Under the pieces are notes generated by a model, which worked only from the letters and a program-made list of their open reading frames with translations, searched no databases and was not told the origin of the DNA. The position numbers were made by a program, and so were the translations under genes. This document shows, piece after piece, positions 1-8,711 of a DNA stretch of 64,000 nucleotides. The stretch covers positions 1 through 64,000 of the forward strand of contig JAJLPB010000018.1 in assembly GCA_025548565.1 (NCBI GenBank), given 5' to 3'. Source of the stretch: Rugamonas sp. A1-17. Its GTDB lineage: Bacteria > Pseudomonadota > Gammaproteobacteria > Burkholderiales > Burkholderiaceae_D. Position 1 is the stretch's first letter, and the number at the start of each line of letters is the position of its first letter.

Positions 1-1
1 G

Positions 2-1834
2 GCGTTCTACCAGAAGGCGCAGGGTCGGCATCTCCGGGCCATTCCGTTGCATTTGATGCCCAACCGCGACGCGGTCGCCGAAGGCGACTGGACTATGGAA
101 GCGCGCATCGAGTTCGAAGCGGGCGGTGTCTACTATGATTTGCGCCGAGAAGCCAAGAAGCGGGCGACGGTTTCCCGTCCCGACAGGCCAGAGGACTACC
201 AAGTCTTCGCATTCATGAAAAAGGACGGGGCCGCAGTGGCGGCCAGCGATATCGAGGCAGAGATTAACCGCTTCGCGCCGGAACAAGTTTCGCGCTTCTT
301 CTTATTCGATGGCGAGCTGCTTCAAGAATACGAGGAATTGCTCGTGGAGGGCAGCGAGCAAGGCAAGAAGATTAAGGACGCTATCGAACAGGCGCTTGGC
401 GTCCCTGCATTGATAAACGGCCGCGACGATTTGCAGGCCCTATGGAAGCGAGCCCAGAAGGAGCAAGGCAAGGAGGCTTCGCTGGTGGCGGGGCTAGAAG
501 CAGTGGCCGAGAGCTTCTCGAAATGGTCGGCCCGTCGGGACATGTTCGAAGCCGACATTGTGACGTTGAAGGCCCAGCAGGTGGCCGTCCGTGAGGAGCG
601 TCGTTCGTTGGAGGACTCGATCGCGGAATCCGAATCCGTCTATGCGCACAAAATCGAGTTGGACGCGAAGCGGGAGCGGCTCAAACAGATCTTCACCGGG
701 ATCGAGAGCAAGGAAACCTTCAAGCGCAGCTTGGCCGCAGACGCTTGGCGGGATCTCGTGCGCCCAAGGCTGCTGGAGAAGAGGGATCAGCTTCAAGAGC
801 GGCTCGCTGGCGCATCGAAGCTTGCGAGCCAGCAGGCGAAGTTGCAGTATCAGATAGAGCACTTGCAAGAGCATCTCGGGGATTCCGTCTGCCCAACCTG
901 CGGCCAGAGAGTCGAAAACGTCGACCGGGCCGCCCAACAGCGACAGTTGGACGACCTTCTCGGCGAGCGAGCGGCGCTCGCTTGGTGCAACGTGAATTCG
1001 GAAGACATCGCCACACGCCATCGCGCGTTGGAAAAGGTCCTGTCCACCTCCGTCCGGTCGCGCGTTCGAGACGCCGACTCCGACTTATCGAATCTCGAAG
1101 TCGAATCGGCTCGGGTCGAGTCGCGCATCGACGAACTCGAGGAGGAGCTTTTCGAACAAAATCCAGATGCTGTGATCCGCATGCGTCAGCGCCTGCAGGC
1201 CGTGACGCGGGACGAGGCGAAGGGGCAGATCGAGATAGAGGATCGAGAGAAGAAGCTCGCCGAAGCCGATCGCGAAATTCAGTCTTTGACCCAGCGCATG
1301 AATGCCCGCGCCGGGCAGAATTCCACCAAGGCCGCCGTGATGTCCAAAATATTCGGCGCGCTGCACGGCGTCTTCGACGCGAGCATCGATAATTTGCGGA
1401 CGAATCTGCGGGCGACAGTCGAGAAGAACGCCACAGACGCGTTTCTCCGAATGAGCACCCAGAAATCGTATAGGGGACTCTCGATCAACGCCAACTACGG
1501 CCTCACGATCCTGGGGCCAGATGGCGAATCCGTTCCTCTGCGGAGCGCCGGAGCGGAGCAAGTCGTCGCCCTCTCGCTGATCGACGGCCTAAGTCGCGCC
1601 AACCGTGCCCCTGGGCCGGTGGTGATGGACACCCCATTCGGTCGCTTAGACACCAAGCACCGTCATAACATCCTCTCGTATTTGCCAGACTCCGCCAGGC
1701 AGTTCATTCTTTTTGTCCACGATGGCGAACTGGGCGAGGGCGCGGGCTTGGAATCGTTGGCGCACCGCATCGGCGGGAAATATGAGATCCAAGAAGTATC
1801 GTCGAACCAATCCAGACTGCGGAGAATGTCATGA
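2..1834 (+). CDS. DndD-like SMC/Rad50-type ATPase (5' end outside window)
   Basis: The reading frame is open from the window edge, so the N-terminus and Walker A are missing; about 610 residues are visible. The early part (RFFLFDGELLQEYEEL) matches the ATPase-head region of DndD-type proteins. Long charged coiled-coil arms flank a CPTCGQ zinc hook at about 890-906. The C-terminal head has a signature-like SAGAEQ segment (about 1546-1563) and a Walker B/D-loop segment VVMDTPFGRLD (about 1618-1650). Known family role: DndD/SspD-type ATPases act with sulfur-transfer proteins in DNA phosphorothioation, and related ATPases occur in other defence systems. The stop overlaps the next start (ATGA), so the operon is translationally coupled. 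Whether the usual dnd partners lie upstream cannot be seen; the ATPase family is fairly sure, the pathway is not. Confidence 0.75.
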   Translation, partial: AFYQKAQGRHLRAIPLHLMPNRDAVAEGDWTMEARIEFEAGGVYYDLRREAKKRATVSRPDRPEDYQVFAFMKKDGAAVAASDIEAEINRFAPEQVSRFFLFDGELLQEYEELLVEGSEQGKKIKDAIEQALGVPALINGRDDLQALWKRAQKEQGKEASLVAGLEAVAESFSKWSARRDMFEADIVTLKAQQVAVREERRSLEDSIAESESVYAHKIELDAKRERLKQIFTGIESKETFKRSLAADAWRDLVRPRLLEKRDQLQERLAGASKLASQQAKLQYQIEHLQEHLGDSVCPTCGQRVENVDRAAQQRQLDDLLGERAALAWCNVNSEDIATRHRALEKVLSTSVRSRVRDADSDLSNLEVESARVESRIDELEEELFEQNPDAVIRMRQRLQAVTRDEAKGQIEIEDREKKLAEADREIQSLTQRMNARAGQNSTKAAVMSKIFGALHGVFDASIDNLRTNLRATVEKNATDAFLRMSTQKSYRGLSINANYGLTILGPDGESVPLRSAGAEQVVALSLIDGLSRANRAPGPVVMDTPFGRLDTKHRHNILSYLPDSARQFILFVHDGELGEGAGLESLAHRIGGKYEIQEVSSNQSRLRRMS

Positions 1835-2226
1835 CCGAAACATCGGATCTCACCCAAATCGGACTGTCCTTGGACGGGCAGGCCCGGCTTGATCGGTTCA
1901 AGGAGAGCGGATATTTCGGAGAACTACGCGATGCCTACAAATTCGCCGTGGGGTTCGCGTTGGCGAAAGGCGTCGTTCCGCCGGAGATACAAACTAAAAG
2001 GCAAACGATGTTCGCCATCGCGACGGTGGATCCGGATGGCTCTTTGGCCACCGCCATTCGCGAATTGTTGCCTTGCGACGAAGTGCCTCCTTATCGATGG
2101 GCGGAGAGGCTCGCCGAGGCGGGTTCACAAATGATCGCCGACATCGAGGTCACCAAAGGATTCGACCTCGGATCTATGCTGACCGAGGCGGAACTGCCAT
2201 CACGCGATAAGGTCGCGGAGCGATGA
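1831..2226 (+). CDS. Small DndE-like protein (tentative), 131 aa
   Basis: ATG overlaps the stop of the DndD-like gene and its own stop overlaps the next start (ATGA at 2223), so the three genes form one tightly coupled operon. The protein is acidic and predicted largely helical. Its front half (LSLDGQARLDRFKESGYF, then a helix ending ALAKGV) recalls the layout of DndE, a 110-130 aa protein that normally follows dndD and binds nicked DNA. I cannot align it confidently to the DndE family, so this is based on size, position and general pattern. No catalytic motif is visible. It may simply be a DNA-binding or adaptor subunit for the ATPase. Confidence 0.5.
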   Translation: MTETSDLTQIGLSLDGQARLDRFKESGYFGELRDAYKFAVGFALAKGVVPPEIQTKRQTMFAIATVDPDGSLATAIRELLPCDEVPPYRWAERLAEAGSQMIADIEVTKGFDLGSMLTEAELPSRDKVAER

Positions 2227-4820
2227 GACCCGTGAGAATTTTCTTGATGCTCCGCGCGGCCGATGGCGAGTGGACATCGACCGCGCACAGAGATCTGGAC
2301 GAGGCGATCGCACTCTGGGATCAGTTTCGCACTCAAACTGGAGGGGTAGGCGTTATGCATGTCGGTCTGGCGCGGCCCTTTGCTCGCGATTTCGACGACA
2401 TCTGCCACAACCTGGCCGACTGCCTTCTTTTTTCCACCAGCGCGAGGTGGGCGTTCCATTCGATAGGCGCATATTCCAACCGAATCGGTTTTGTGGGCGA
2501 TATCGGAATACATATGGCTCTCTCCGGTTGGGGCTACGAGGCCGCGGGAGCCGTCCCCGCCCCCTCCCGTAACGTCGCGCTGTCAAGCGTTGGCGCCGAG
2601 GCGCCTTGGCTGCGCCACTTGCGCGAGTCAGATCCAGATTTGGCTCGCAAGGCAGCATCTGCAGGGATTTTCGACGACGACTCCTACCGTACGCGAGATG
2701 AATACCTTGACTGGGCAGCGAGGCGTGATCTAGGCGTTGCACGCATGGGCTTTCTTATGGCCGGGAGTGACCCCGACGATCCAATCGAAGTTGTCAAGGC
2801 CTGTCCGCCTTGGCTCTTGGACGCGCGAATGGCGCGCGTCAACACAACGGTCCGGTGCGCGAATTCTCTGCGGGCCGGCCAGGTCAACTACGTCGCCGAC
2901 CTGTCGCGCATGACGTCGGAGACACTGCTGAAATTGCCCAACCTAGGAAGAAAAAGCATGCGCGATCTCGCGCAGTCGCTTTGGGCCGCGGTGAGGAACG
3001 GACCCATCGCTCGGGAGGCTGACCGGGATAAGGACTCATCTTTTGACGAAATGCCTTTTCCGCAAAACTTCCTCGCGGAAGAGCGCGAAGAAGAATTCGT
3101 GCCCAGCCAGGCGCAAATCGCTAGCCATTCCGCTCAATCTGGTTGCGCGGACAGTTTCGGACAAGCGTTTGCCGCGACGATAGAGAACCTCTCCCCAAAC
3201 CAAGTCTCCGTCTTGCGAATGCGCATCGGTTTAGGATCTCCTGCGATGACGCTTCAAGAGGCGGGCGAGGCCATGGGGGTGACCCGCGAGCGGGTCCGCC
3301 AACTGGAAACCAAGATGATCAGCGCATTCATCTCGCACCCAGTTTGGCGAATGGACTTCATTCCGCGCATGTCCGCATTGCTCCGCGAACGGCAAGACCC
3401 ATTGCCTGCGGAGAGTTTGGACCTGTTTGATCCTTGGTTTGCCGACTCCGCTGCATCGCTTCCCGAACTGCGCTTCATCATGGAGCGGATCACAGATGAG
3501 CGATTCCATATGTTTCCAATCAATGGATGCGAAGTCGTCACCGAAATTTCAAAAGCGGACTGGGAAAAGGCTGTCGCCCACGCGGCAAACATTGTGGAAA
3601 AGTGCGTTCCTGATCGCGTCCCTAGGGCCGAGGCACGTTGCAGAGTCGAAGACCTCTTACCCCTGCGGGGCCGCGAGCTTGCGGGAGACCTGTGGTCTAT
3701 CGCGCAGCAAGGCGCCCTGTTCGCAGTGGATGCCGACGGTGTTGACCGGCTTGTCGCGACTGGGACATCCGGCGAGGCGCTCGTTGCAGCGACGCTTGCC
3801 GCATCGCCGAGACCCGTTCACTACTCCGAATTGCCCAAACTGATCCAAGCAACTTTCGGAAGGGTCATCGACGTTCGGCGCGCCCACACCGCGGCTGGCG
3901 CAGTTGGAATCCTGTATGGACGCGGAGCCTACGGCACCATGCGGCATTGCCCTCTCGACGCCCAGGAACTCTCTCTCCTGCGCGAAGCGGCCGAGGCGCT
4001 CGTACTTGGCGGGGCGCCGGAGCGGCAGTGGAGCTGTGCGGAAATGCTCGACCTCTTGGGCGGAGAGGGCTTGGACTTGCAGGAGCGCGTGAATCAATAC
4101 GTTTTGCAAATCGCGTTGACCGAGTCGAGCGTGCTAATGAACCTTGGCCGGCTGGTGTGGAAGGCGAAAGGCGAAGGCGGAAACCGTGGCGCGACTCGGA
4201 TTGACCTCAGCCAAGCGATCTTGAGCATACTTGAGGCAAACGGTGGACCGCTCACTCGGGATGAGATTAGGGACACATTGATAAGGGAGCGCGGACTAAG
4301 CGGATATTTCCAACTCAATCCGCGCGGTTCGCTCGTCCGCTTGGATGCCACGCGCTGGGGCCTCTTGGAGCGGGATGTTCCGCTTTCAAGCGCGCAGATT
4401 GCCCAGATGCGGCAATTCATGGCGGATTTTCTTTTCCATAGACAAACCGGAATACATTTCACTGAAATCAAGACGATCTACGCCTTGCAAGAAGGTCTGC
4501 GAAGCGACACCATCGACACGCAGACTATCCAGTCGATCCTGACAATGGACCACCGGTTTAAGTCGTCGATGGCCGGCTATATTTATCTTTCGTCTTGGAC
4601 GGGCCCGCGTCGCCTCACTCAAGGCGAGGCGATCGCAGAGGTTATGAGAAGCGCCGGAGGCGACGGAATTAAGGTAGCGGAAGTCATGGCCAGGGCAAGC
4701 GCGCTCCTGGGACGGCAGGTCGAACGCGATTCTCTTTACGGAGCCATGGTGTCAGCAGGAGCAAAATTCGACGATTCGACGGGAACATGGCTCGTGGCGG
4801 AGGAGGAAGAGGCGTCCTGA
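2223..4820 (+). CDS. Sigma-70 region 4 / alpha-CTD-like HhH / HARE-type winged-helix DNA-binding protein, 865 aa
   Basis: Residues about 1-200 have no recognised fold. Residues about 214-255 (ending LLKLPNLGRKSMRDLAQSL) look like the helix-hairpin-helix of the RNA polymerase alpha C-terminal domain. Residues about 318-375 (LSPNQVSVLRMRIGLG, then EAGEAMGVTRERVRQLETKM) are a clear sigma-70 region 4 helix-turn-helix. The rest holds winged-helix-like segments; about 661-720 (ILEANGGPLTRDEIRDTL) resembles the HARE-HTH domain known from restriction and modification proteins. There is no sigma region 2, so it is unlikely to be a normal sigma factor. Overlap with the upstream gene puts it in the DndD-like operon. 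Function unknown; a target-recognition or transcription-coupled DNA-sensing subunit is inference. Confidence 0.7.
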   Translation: MRPVRIFLMLRAADGEWTSTAHRDLDEAIALWDQFRTQTGGVGVMHVGLARPFARDFDDICHNLADCLLFSTSARWAFHSIGAYSNRIGFVGDIGIHMALSGWGYEAAGAVPAPSRNVALSSVGAEAPWLRHLRESDPDLARKAASAGIFDDDSYRTRDEYLDWAARRDLGVARMGFLMAGSDPDDPIEVVKACPPWLLDARMARVNTTVRCANSLRAGQVNYVADLSRMTSETLLKLPNLGRKSMRDLAQSLWAAVRNGPIAREADRDKDSSFDEMPFPQNFLAEEREEEFVPSQAQIASHSAQSGCADSFGQAFAATIENLSPNQVSVLRMRIGLGSPAMTLQEAGEAMGVTRERVRQLETKMISAFISHPVWRMDFIPRMSALLRERQDPLPAESLDLFDPWFADSAASLPELRFIMERITDERFHMFPINGCEVVTEISKADWEKAVAHAANIVEKCVPDRVPRAEARCRVEDLLPLRGRELAGDLWSIAQQGALFAVDADGVDRLVATGTSGEALVAATLAASPRPVHYSELPKLIQATFGRVIDVRRAHTAAGAVGILYGRGAYGTMRHCPLDAQELSLLREAAEALVLGGAPERQWSCAEMLDLLGGEGLDLQERVNQYVLQIALTESSVLMNLGRLVWKAKGEGGNRGATRIDLSQAILSILEANGGPLTRDEIRDTLIRERGLSGYFQLNPRGSLVRLDATRWGLLERDVPLSSAQIAQMRQFMADFLFHRQTGIHFTEIKTIYALQEGLRSDTIDTQTIQSILTMDHRFKSSMAGYIYLSSWTGPRRLTQGEAIAEVMRSAGGDGIKVAEVMARASALLGRQVERDSLYGAMVSAGAKFDDSTGTWLVAEEEEAS

Positions 4821-5335
4821 TGGCCGACCCACGATATGTGAAAATTTTTTTCAATTTGCAGGAGCCCTATTTTGGAACTAGGGCAGGATTGGCAGTCGCC
4901 AGGCTGCGCGCTCCCGTAGTAGTCCGGTGACTGTACCAAAGTATCGCAAAATCTGACATTCCGAGCACGGTGCGAAAAATGGGATGAGCTAACATTTGGA
5001 GCGCCTCCCCCCGCCTGGGACAAAAAAGAGATTGGGTGACTGCACTGCACACCTAGTCTCACCCATTCGAAGCTGTCCGTTGAAGTAAAAGTGTCCGATT
5101 AGCGGAAGTAAAAGTGACAATCCCCGGAAGCCTGTGAAGTAAAAGTGCCAATATCTTCGCCCTTTTTCCAGCTGTCCACCAAGAACAGCTCATTGACTAT
5201 CTGAGCTGTGTCACGATCCGGCGCATCCATCGCACTTGTTCTGATTTATTCGCACCCAGTTTGCACGGACCACATCTGGTTGACCGTAAGCGCGAATTTC
5301 TCTGCACATAGCGCAGCTTGCCAAAGGAGCGGAAC
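4821..5335. other. Gene-free stretch between the DndD-like operon and IS66
   Basis: About 515 bases with no convincing gene. Open frames here lack similarity to anything I recognise. The only structure seen is the set of GAAGTAAAAGTG repeats at 5082-5147, listed separately, and a GTAAGCGC stretch near 5286 that could mark the IS66 left end. Confidence 0.5.
5082..5147. repeat. Three direct repeats GAAGTAAAAGTG, possible IS remnant end
   Basis: The 12-mer GAAGTAAAAGTG occurs at 5082-5093, 5105-5116 and 5136-5147. Spaced multiple terminal repeats of this kind are typical of IS21-family ends. No istA/istB gene is present, so this would be an orphan end; the family assignment is inference. Confidence 0.45.
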
Positions 5336-5368
5336 ATAGGTGTCCACTTAATGGAGGTGGACACCTAT
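5336..5368 (+). promoter_or_regulatory. Hairpin overlapping the IS66 tnpA start
   Basis: A perfect 12-bp inverted repeat (ATAGGTGTCCAC at 5336-5347, its complement at 5357-5368) with a 9-base loop encloses the putative ribosome binding sequence (GGAGGTGG) and the first bases of the tnpA start codon at 5367. If formed in mRNA it would hide the translation start, a known way of damping transposase synthesis from read-through transcripts. The function is inferred. Confidence 0.55.
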
Positions 5369-5837
5369 GCAAGAGAGACATACTGAGTCAGAGTTTCAGC
5401 TGGTAGTGACGGGCACCCGGCGTGATGGTCGACGCCGCTACGACGAGCAATCGAAGAGGTCCTTGGCGAGGGCGTGCCTGCAGCCCGGCGTTTCGCTCGC
5501 GGGCATCGCGTTCAAACACGGCGTCAACGCCAACCTGTTGCGCAAATGGGTAGTGGCTTACAAAGTAGCGCCGGGTGTGCCATCTGCTGCGGCGCCGGCG
5601 GCGTTCGTGCCGGTAATGCTGGGCAGTTCTCCGCACACGGCGAAGCCCGCATCCGCCCCCCCGCTGCCAGCAGCAGAGATGTCCTCCGTGGGCAGCCTGA
5701 GCCCGGCGCCGTTGCGCTTGCGCGCGCAAATGCCGAACGGCGTTACTGTCGAATTTGAATGTGCCAGTGGCGATGCCTTACTGCTCACGAGCGTCATTCA
5801 CACACTAGCCCACTGCTATGTTTCGCCTGGACGCTAA
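5367..5837 (+). CDS. tnpA: IS66-family accessory protein TnpA (OrfA), 156 aa
   Basis: The N-terminal half has the transposase_8-like helix-turn-helix typical of IS66/IS3 OrfA proteins (RRRYDEQSKRSLARACLQPG, then GIAFKHGVNANLLRKWV). The C-terminal part is a low-complexity Ala/Pro linker followed by a short conserved end, also usual for IS66 TnpA. Length is in the normal 120-160 aa range. It overlaps tnpB by 20 bases, indicating coupled translation. The start codon lies in a strong hairpin. It should help the TnpC transposase act on the element ends; the exact role of IS66 TnpA is not settled in the family. Confidence 0.85.
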   Translation: MQERHTESEFQLVVTGTRRDGRRRYDEQSKRSLARACLQPGVSLAGIAFKHGVNANLLRKWVVAYKVAPGVPSAAAPAAFVPVMLGSSPHTAKPASAPPLPAAEMSSVGSLSPAPLRLRAQMPNGVTVEFECASGDALLLTSVIHTLAHCYVSPGR

Positions 5838-6171
5838 TCTCAAGGTGTACCTGCATCGCGAAGCCATCGATTTCCGCAAGAGCATCAACGGCTTGGCGGT
5901 GCTGATCGAGCAAGCGATGGGGCTAGACCCGTTTGTGGGTGCCGCCTACGTCTTTCGCAACCGCCGCTGTGACCGGATCAAAGTGCTGCTGTATGATCGG
6001 ACCGGGTTCTGGCTGCTGATGAAGCGCCTGGAGCAGGATCGCTTCGTGTGGCCTCGGCGTTCGCAGGCGGTGCTGGAACTGACGGCGGAACAATTGCACT
6101 GGCTCCTGGAGGGTATTGACCTCGAAGCGGTGCGGCGGCACCCGGTGCACCAGTATCAGCACATCGGGTAA
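5818..6171 (+). CDS. tnpB: IS66-family protein TnpB (OrfB), 117 aa
   Basis: Full-length IS66 OrfB: it starts MFRLDANLKVYLHREAIDFR and contains the conserved RKSINGLAVLIEQAMGLDPF and KVLLYDRTGFWLLMKRLE segments. The length of 115-120 aa is normal. Its ATG lies inside tnpA, so the two are translationally coupled; tnpC follows after about 96 bases. It is required together with TnpC in studied IS66 elements, but its biochemical role is unknown. No damage is visible. Confidence 0.9.
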   Translation: MFRLDANLKVYLHREAIDFRKSINGLAVLIEQAMGLDPFVGAAYVFRNRRCDRIKVLLYDRTGFWLLMKRLEQDRFVWPRRSQAVLELTAEQLHWLLEGIDLEAVRRHPVHQYQHIG

Positions 6172-6267
6172 GGCGAGTGCCAGCCGTGGCGGCAGCCCCA
6201 CAATTTTTGGCATTGTTACAATTTGACGTAAACCCATTTCGTCGACGCAGCCGGTATCGTTACATGC

Positions 6268-7590
6268 ATGAACGAACCGGACTCTTTCCCCGACCTGCCG
6301 CCTGAGATCCACGCCTACATCCGCGATCTCGAAGCGCGCAATGCGCAGCTGTCGGCGCGCGTGCGCCAGCTGGAAGAGCAATTCCGACTGGCGCAGCTCA
6401 AGCGTTACGCGCCCAGTAGCGAAAAGCGCAGCGAGCGCATGTTTAACGAAGCCGACCAGATGGGATCCGAGCCGCAGTCAGAGGCGGTAGCCGTGCCCGA
6501 CACCGGCCTGCCTGATGCCGCCCCGGCGGTGTCAAACAAGCGCGGGCGCAAGCCTTTGCCGGCCGATCTGCCGCGCAAGCGCGTCGAACATGACATTCCG
6601 GAAGACCAGCGCATTTGCGCCTGCTGCCAGGGCGCGCTGCACCGGATCGGCGAGGACGTGAGCGAGCAGCTGCACATTCCACCGGCGACACCCTGGGTCT
6701 GGCAGCATGTGCGCATCAAATACGGCTGCCGACATTGCGAGCGGCACGGGATTAGCGCACCGGTCGTGCGCGCGACCATGCCGCCTCAGCCGCTGCCGGG
6801 CAGTATCGCCGACGCGGCCACGATCGCCACCGTCATGACCGGAAAATACGCCGATGGCATGCCGCTGTACCGCATGGAGGCAAGCTTTGCGCGCGCCGGC
6901 ATCGATCTGGGCCGCGGCACCATGGGCCAATGGATGATCGGCGCCGTCGAGCGCCACCTGCAACGCCTGTACCAGGCCATGCACGCGACATTGCTGACGC
7001 AGCCGCTCATCCATGGTGACGAGACCACTGTGCAGGTATTGCATGAAGATGGACGCAGCGCGCAGAGCCAATCGTACATGTGGGTCTATCGAAGCGCGGA
7101 AACGAACGCGACGCCGGTGGTGCTGTTTGAGTACCAGGCCGGACGTGGCCAGCAGCATCCTCAGGCATTCCTAGGTGGCTATGCGGGTACGCTGATGACC
7201 GACGGCTACAGCGCTTGGCGTACGCTCGATGGCGTGCGACATCTGGGATGCTTCGCCCATGCACGGCGGTACTTTGATGAAGCGGCCAAGGCACAGGGGA
7301 AAGCCGATGGGCGCGCACGTCAGGCGCTAGACCTAATCGGCCGCCTGTATCAGGTCGAGGCGCTGGCCAAGGGCCACTTGCCGGAAATGAGCAGCCGCGC
7401 TGACTATACCTTTGCATTGCGCCAGCAGCATAGCCTGCCGGTTCTCGCGGCACTGGAGACCTGGCTCAATCAGCACGCTGAAACGGTCCTGCCCAAGAGT
7501 TTGTTGGGAGCAGCGATCACTTATGCGCGCAACCAATGGCCGTACTTGCGCCGCTACGCTGACGACGGCAATGCCCCCATCGATAACAAC
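6268..7590 (+). pseudogene. tnpC: IS66 transposase TnpC, 5' part (split by RIT)
   Basis: Encodes residues 1-441 of a IS66 DDE transposase: an N-terminal coiled coil (about 12-45), a zinc-finger region with CACC and a later CRHC pair (about 112-155), and the DDE core with GDETTVQV and the DGYSAW region. Typical IS66 TnpC continues IDNN-L-IERDIRP, in which the Glu is catalytic. Here IDNN ends at 7590 and the frame runs into inserted DNA, giving an altered tail to 7836. The remaining 84 codons are at 11019-11270. The catalytic Glu is thus cut off, so the transposase should be inactive. Confidence 0.9.
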
Positions 7591-7621
7591 TTCGTTCATG
7601 CCGATAACGGCATGAATCGCG

Positions 7622-7650
7622 TTATGCCGACTCTTGGATTATGCCGAGTC
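7622..7650 (+). repeat. RIT left terminal inverted repeat
   Basis: A 29-bp sequence starting TTATGCCGACTCTTGG and ending ATGCCGAGTC. It is an exact reverse complement of 10989-11017. Internally it contains two copies of TTATGCCGA, likely recombinase binding cores. Confidence 0.9.
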
Positions 7651-7715
7651 CCCGGCGCCAAGAACGCAACCTTCAGTCGGATTCCAGTGCCGGGTGGCTC
7701 GAATTGTCGGCATTA

Positions 7716-8711
7716 TCAGAGGTTCTCAAGGAAGGCGAGCAAGGGGTCGGGAGGCTTGTATCGCCCCGGCACTACGCCGTTCGCATTGGTGTGCGCGAGT
7801 GCGCGTTCCTTGAGCCGCATGTCGGCATGCAGATAGATCTGGGTCGTCTCCGACGATTCATGACCAAGCCAGAGTGCGATCACGCTCAGATCCACGCCAT
7901 GCTGCAACAGACTCATGGCCGCTGCGTGTCGAAGCGTGTGGGGCGTTACGGATTTTTCTCGGAGCGAGGGACATGTCCGGCAGGCAGTTTCGACATGGCG
8001 CGATACCAGCAACTGAAGGGCATCGGCGCTGAGGCGCCCGCCACGCGAACTGGGAAAGACGGGATCACCGGGTTCACCAGGTTGACGCAACAGCCATTCC
8101 TTCAGAACAGCAATGACATCCGGTCGCAGTGGTGTGCATCGCATCTTTCGGCCCTTGCCTAGACAGCGGACGTGCGCACCAGTACCGAGCGCCACGTCCT
8201 GCCGCCGGAGTGCCGTCAATTCGCTATTGCGCAAGCCTGTTTGAACTGCTACCAGAAGAAGCGCCCGGTCCCGACTGCCGATCCATGTTCTGGCATCGGG
8301 GGCCGCCACGAGGGCAGCAGACTCTTCTTCCGTAAGAAACTCGACCGTGCCGTGTTCACAACGCTTCGATGGTATTGCAAGGATGCGCTGACATTGCAGA
8401 CCCAGCGCCGGCTCGCTGATCGCGACGAACCGAAAGAAGGCATGCACGGCTGCCAGGCGGGTATTGCGTGTACGCACGGAGTTGCCCCTGCCTTGTTCGA
8501 GGTGTCGAAGAAATTTCTCTATGAAAGTTGCGTCGAGTTCTGCAATCTGCAAATTGGACGGTGCGCGCCCGATATGCTTCGCCGCGAAGGCCAGCAGCAA
8601 GCGAAACGTGTCGCGGTAGCTTGCGACAGTATGCGAACTTAAACCCTGCTGCTCAAGCAGGCGCTGCGTGAAGAAGCGTTGGATGAGTGATGGGAGAGGG
8701 GTGGCGCTCAT
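7716..8711 (-). CDS. RIT tyrosine recombinase C, 331 aa
   Basis: Third gene of the trio. Start taken as the ATG at 8711, which overlaps the stop of the second recombinase (ATGA). N-terminal SAM-like core-binding domain (about 5-110), then the catalytic domain with GLRNSELTAL (first Arg), LGKGRKMRCTPL (Lys), HTLRHAAAMSLL (His-x-x-Arg) and GHESSETTQIYLHADM (His/Trp region and Tyr nucleophile). All the expected catalytic residues are visible. The C-terminus ends close to the left terminal repeat. Together with its two partners it presumably catalyses movement of the RIT element; individual roles are not known. Confidence 0.88.
   Translation of the reverse strand: MSATPLPSLIQRFFTQRLLEQQGLSSHTVASYRDTFRLLLAFAAKHIGRAPSNLQIAELDATFIEKFLRHLEQGRGNSVRTRNTRLAAVHAFFRFVAISEPALGLQCQRILAIPSKRCEHGTVEFLTEEESAALVAAPDARTWIGSRDRALLLVAVQTGLRNSELTALRRQDVALGTGAHVRCLGKGRKMRCTPLRPDVIAVLKEWLLRQPGEPGDPVFPSSRGGRLSADALQLLVSRHVETACRTCPSLREKSVTPHTLRHAAAMSLLQHGVDLSVIALWLGHESSETTQIYLHADMRLKERALAHTNANGVVPGRYKPPDPLLAFLENL

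Noticed and set aside
8129..8642. Open frames on the plus strand inside the RIT element
   Set aside because: They run opposite to three complete recombinase genes with intact motifs and show no recognisable protein features.
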